A stretch of 32,027 bases of DNA from Candidatus Parabeggiatoa sp. nov. 2 (GTDB lineage Bacteria; Pseudomonadota; Gammaproteobacteria; Beggiatoales; Beggiatoaceae), in the NCBI GenBank assembly GCA_002085445.1, contig NBMI01000122.1, positions 1 through 32,027 of the forward strand, given 5' to 3'. The notes under the pieces were generated by a model. It was not told where the DNA came from, made no database searches, and saw nothing but the letters and a program-made list of their open reading frames with translations. The stretch's first letter is position 1; every line of letters starts with the position of its first letter. The translations under genes were made by a program, and so were the position numbers. Shown here piece after piece: positions 31,130 through 32,027 of the stretch.

Positions 31130-32027
31130 TCACCTAAGTATCTCTTTATTAACAAATCGTTCAATCTCTGTCAACACGGTGGGTTCACTCTGGGCTAAGG
31201 GCAGCCTCACAAAAGTCGGAAAGTTGGCAAGACGAGTACGCAGCGCGATTTTAGTGAGAGCAATCTCACCAAGCCGGTTTTGTTTCCGGAACTTGTTCCA
31301 TACATCCAAAGCGCGTTGCATTGTTTCCGCTGTCTCTAAATCGCCGGCATGGAAAGCACGAGAAATGGAAATTAAGAATTCTGGGAAAGCATTTCCACCC
31401 CCGGTGACAGAACCTTCCAAACCGCTTTTCAACGTCTCAAAGGCAAGCCTGTCACCCCCAACAAAGACTTGGAAAGTGCCATCTTTGAGTGCTTTAAACT
31501 TGAGAGACGTTTCCAGATTCGCTTCAGAATCCTTAATGCCAACTAAGTTATTATGATCATTCAATAACATTTCCACCATATTAGGTGTAATTGGATTTTG
31601 CGTCTGTTTGGGAAAGTGATAAAGATACGTCGGTAAGCGTGATTGAGTTAAGACTTCGGCCAAAAAAGCCAAAATGCCTTTTTCTGAAACACTCGCGTAA
31701 TAATAAGGTGGAAGCACCACTAAGGCATCGGCATAACTTTCTGAATGGTTAACTAATTTAAAACAATCACCGAGACAACAAGCACTCACATTGTTCAAAA
31801 TAACGCCATCAAACGCTTTTCGACAATGTTCAACAAGTGCTTTCCTTTCTTCTAGGGAAAGAGAAGGAAATTCTGCTGTCGTACCATTGGTGAGAATCGT
31901 TTCTACGCCTTTTGTTTGAAGGAACGATAAATACTCGCTTAGTGCGGTAAAATCTATCTTCCCACTGGCTTCAAAGGGTGTGAGAATAGCAAAAATAGGC
32001 CCGGTAATTTTTATCAATTGCTTACTC
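31130..32027 (-). CDS. DapA/NanA-family class I aldolase, 5' end possibly beyond window
   Basis: At least 295 residues of a TIM-barrel protein of the dihydrodipicolinate synthase/N-acetylneuraminate lyase family. The Schiff-base Lys lies in VGIKDSEAN and the catalytic Tyr in TYLYHFPKQ. The substrate loop is GTTAEF instead of the usual GTTGE, so the substrate may not be that of DapA. A TTG at 32017 could start translation (LIKITGP), but the frame remains open (SKQ before it) to the window edge, so the true start may be outside. It has no neighbouring lysine or sialate genes here. Confidence 0.85.
   Translation of the reverse strand, partial: SKQLIKITGPIFAILTPFEASGKIDFTALSEYLSFLQTKGVETILTNGTTAEFPSLSLEERKALVEHCRKAFDGVILNNVSACCLGDCFKLVNHSESYADALVVLPPYYYASVSEKGILAFLAEVLTQSRLPTYLYHFPKQTQNPITPNMVEMLLNDHNNLVGIKDSEANLETSLKFKALKDGTFQVFVGGDRLAFETLKSGLEGSVTGGGNAFPEFLISISRAFHAGDLETAETMQRALDVWNKFRKQNRLGEIALTKIALRTRLANFPTFVRLPLAQSEPTVLTEIERFVNKEILR

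Overview
The window looks like a chromosomal segment of a repeat-rich gammaproteobacterium. The best clue is a broken-up ndk - rlmN - pilF/pilW - rodZ - ispG block on the minus strand (about 14.4-21.3 kb), a gene order typical of Gammaproteobacteria. The mixture with WD40/caspase proteins, toxin-antitoxin pieces, heptamer direct repeats and many small hairpin repeats resembles large filamentous sulfur bacteria (Beggiatoaceae/Thiotrichales). That placement is inference, not proof.

Layout. (1) 0-6.5 kb, minus strand: a membrane-anchored protein with 12 nearly identical WD40 repeats, then a LysM-caspase protein in the SAME reading frame separated only by one TAA, then a membrane-anchored DUF4384-like protein and a small CxxC/CxxC protein. 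DUF4384, WD40 and caspase domains often occur together, so this looks like a caspase-based system. (2) 6.5-9.6 kb: a VapBC pair, a zeta-toxin-like remnant, a shrunken second copy of the WD40 3' end plus its upstream region, a frameshifted small gene and an orphan MNT nucleotidyltransferase. (3) 9.7-14.4 kb: a sodium/solute symporter, tRNA-Phe with a clear promoter, a broken muconolactone-isomerase-like gene and an SDR oxidoreductase between inverted repeats. (4) 14.4-21.3 kb: ispG, rodZ with a long charged repeat extension, pilF, rlmN with an internal deletion, and ndk truncated after about 52 residues. (5) 21.5-23.4 kb: TRAP transporter dctQM without its binding protein. (6) 24.2-27.3 kb: two tandem paralogous exported proteins, possibly CYTH-like, and a DUF4956/MgtC-like membrane protein. 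(7) 27.6-32 kb: a sirtuin with a frameshift in an A7 run, an OprP/OprO-like porin and a DapA-family aldolase running to the window edge.

The strongest non-genic signal is the repeat load. Nearly every intergenic gap holds members of several dispersed families. One family has a fixed flank (GTAG or GGAG), a stem whose two arms change together, and a constant TTTA-type loop. This is the architecture of REP elements mobilised by RAYT transposases. Other families include two MITE-like elements with 14-bp terminal inverted repeats, a palindrome with GGGCCAT/ATGGCCC ends, GAAATCC/GGATTTC hairpins and a composite repeat ending in TTTTCAT heptamers. Several repeats touch or replace gene ends (C-termini of ispG and the first hypothetical gene, truncation of ndk, ribosome-binding region of rlmN). 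Six coding regions carry deletions or frameshifts, so either these genes are decaying or part of the assembly is unreliable.
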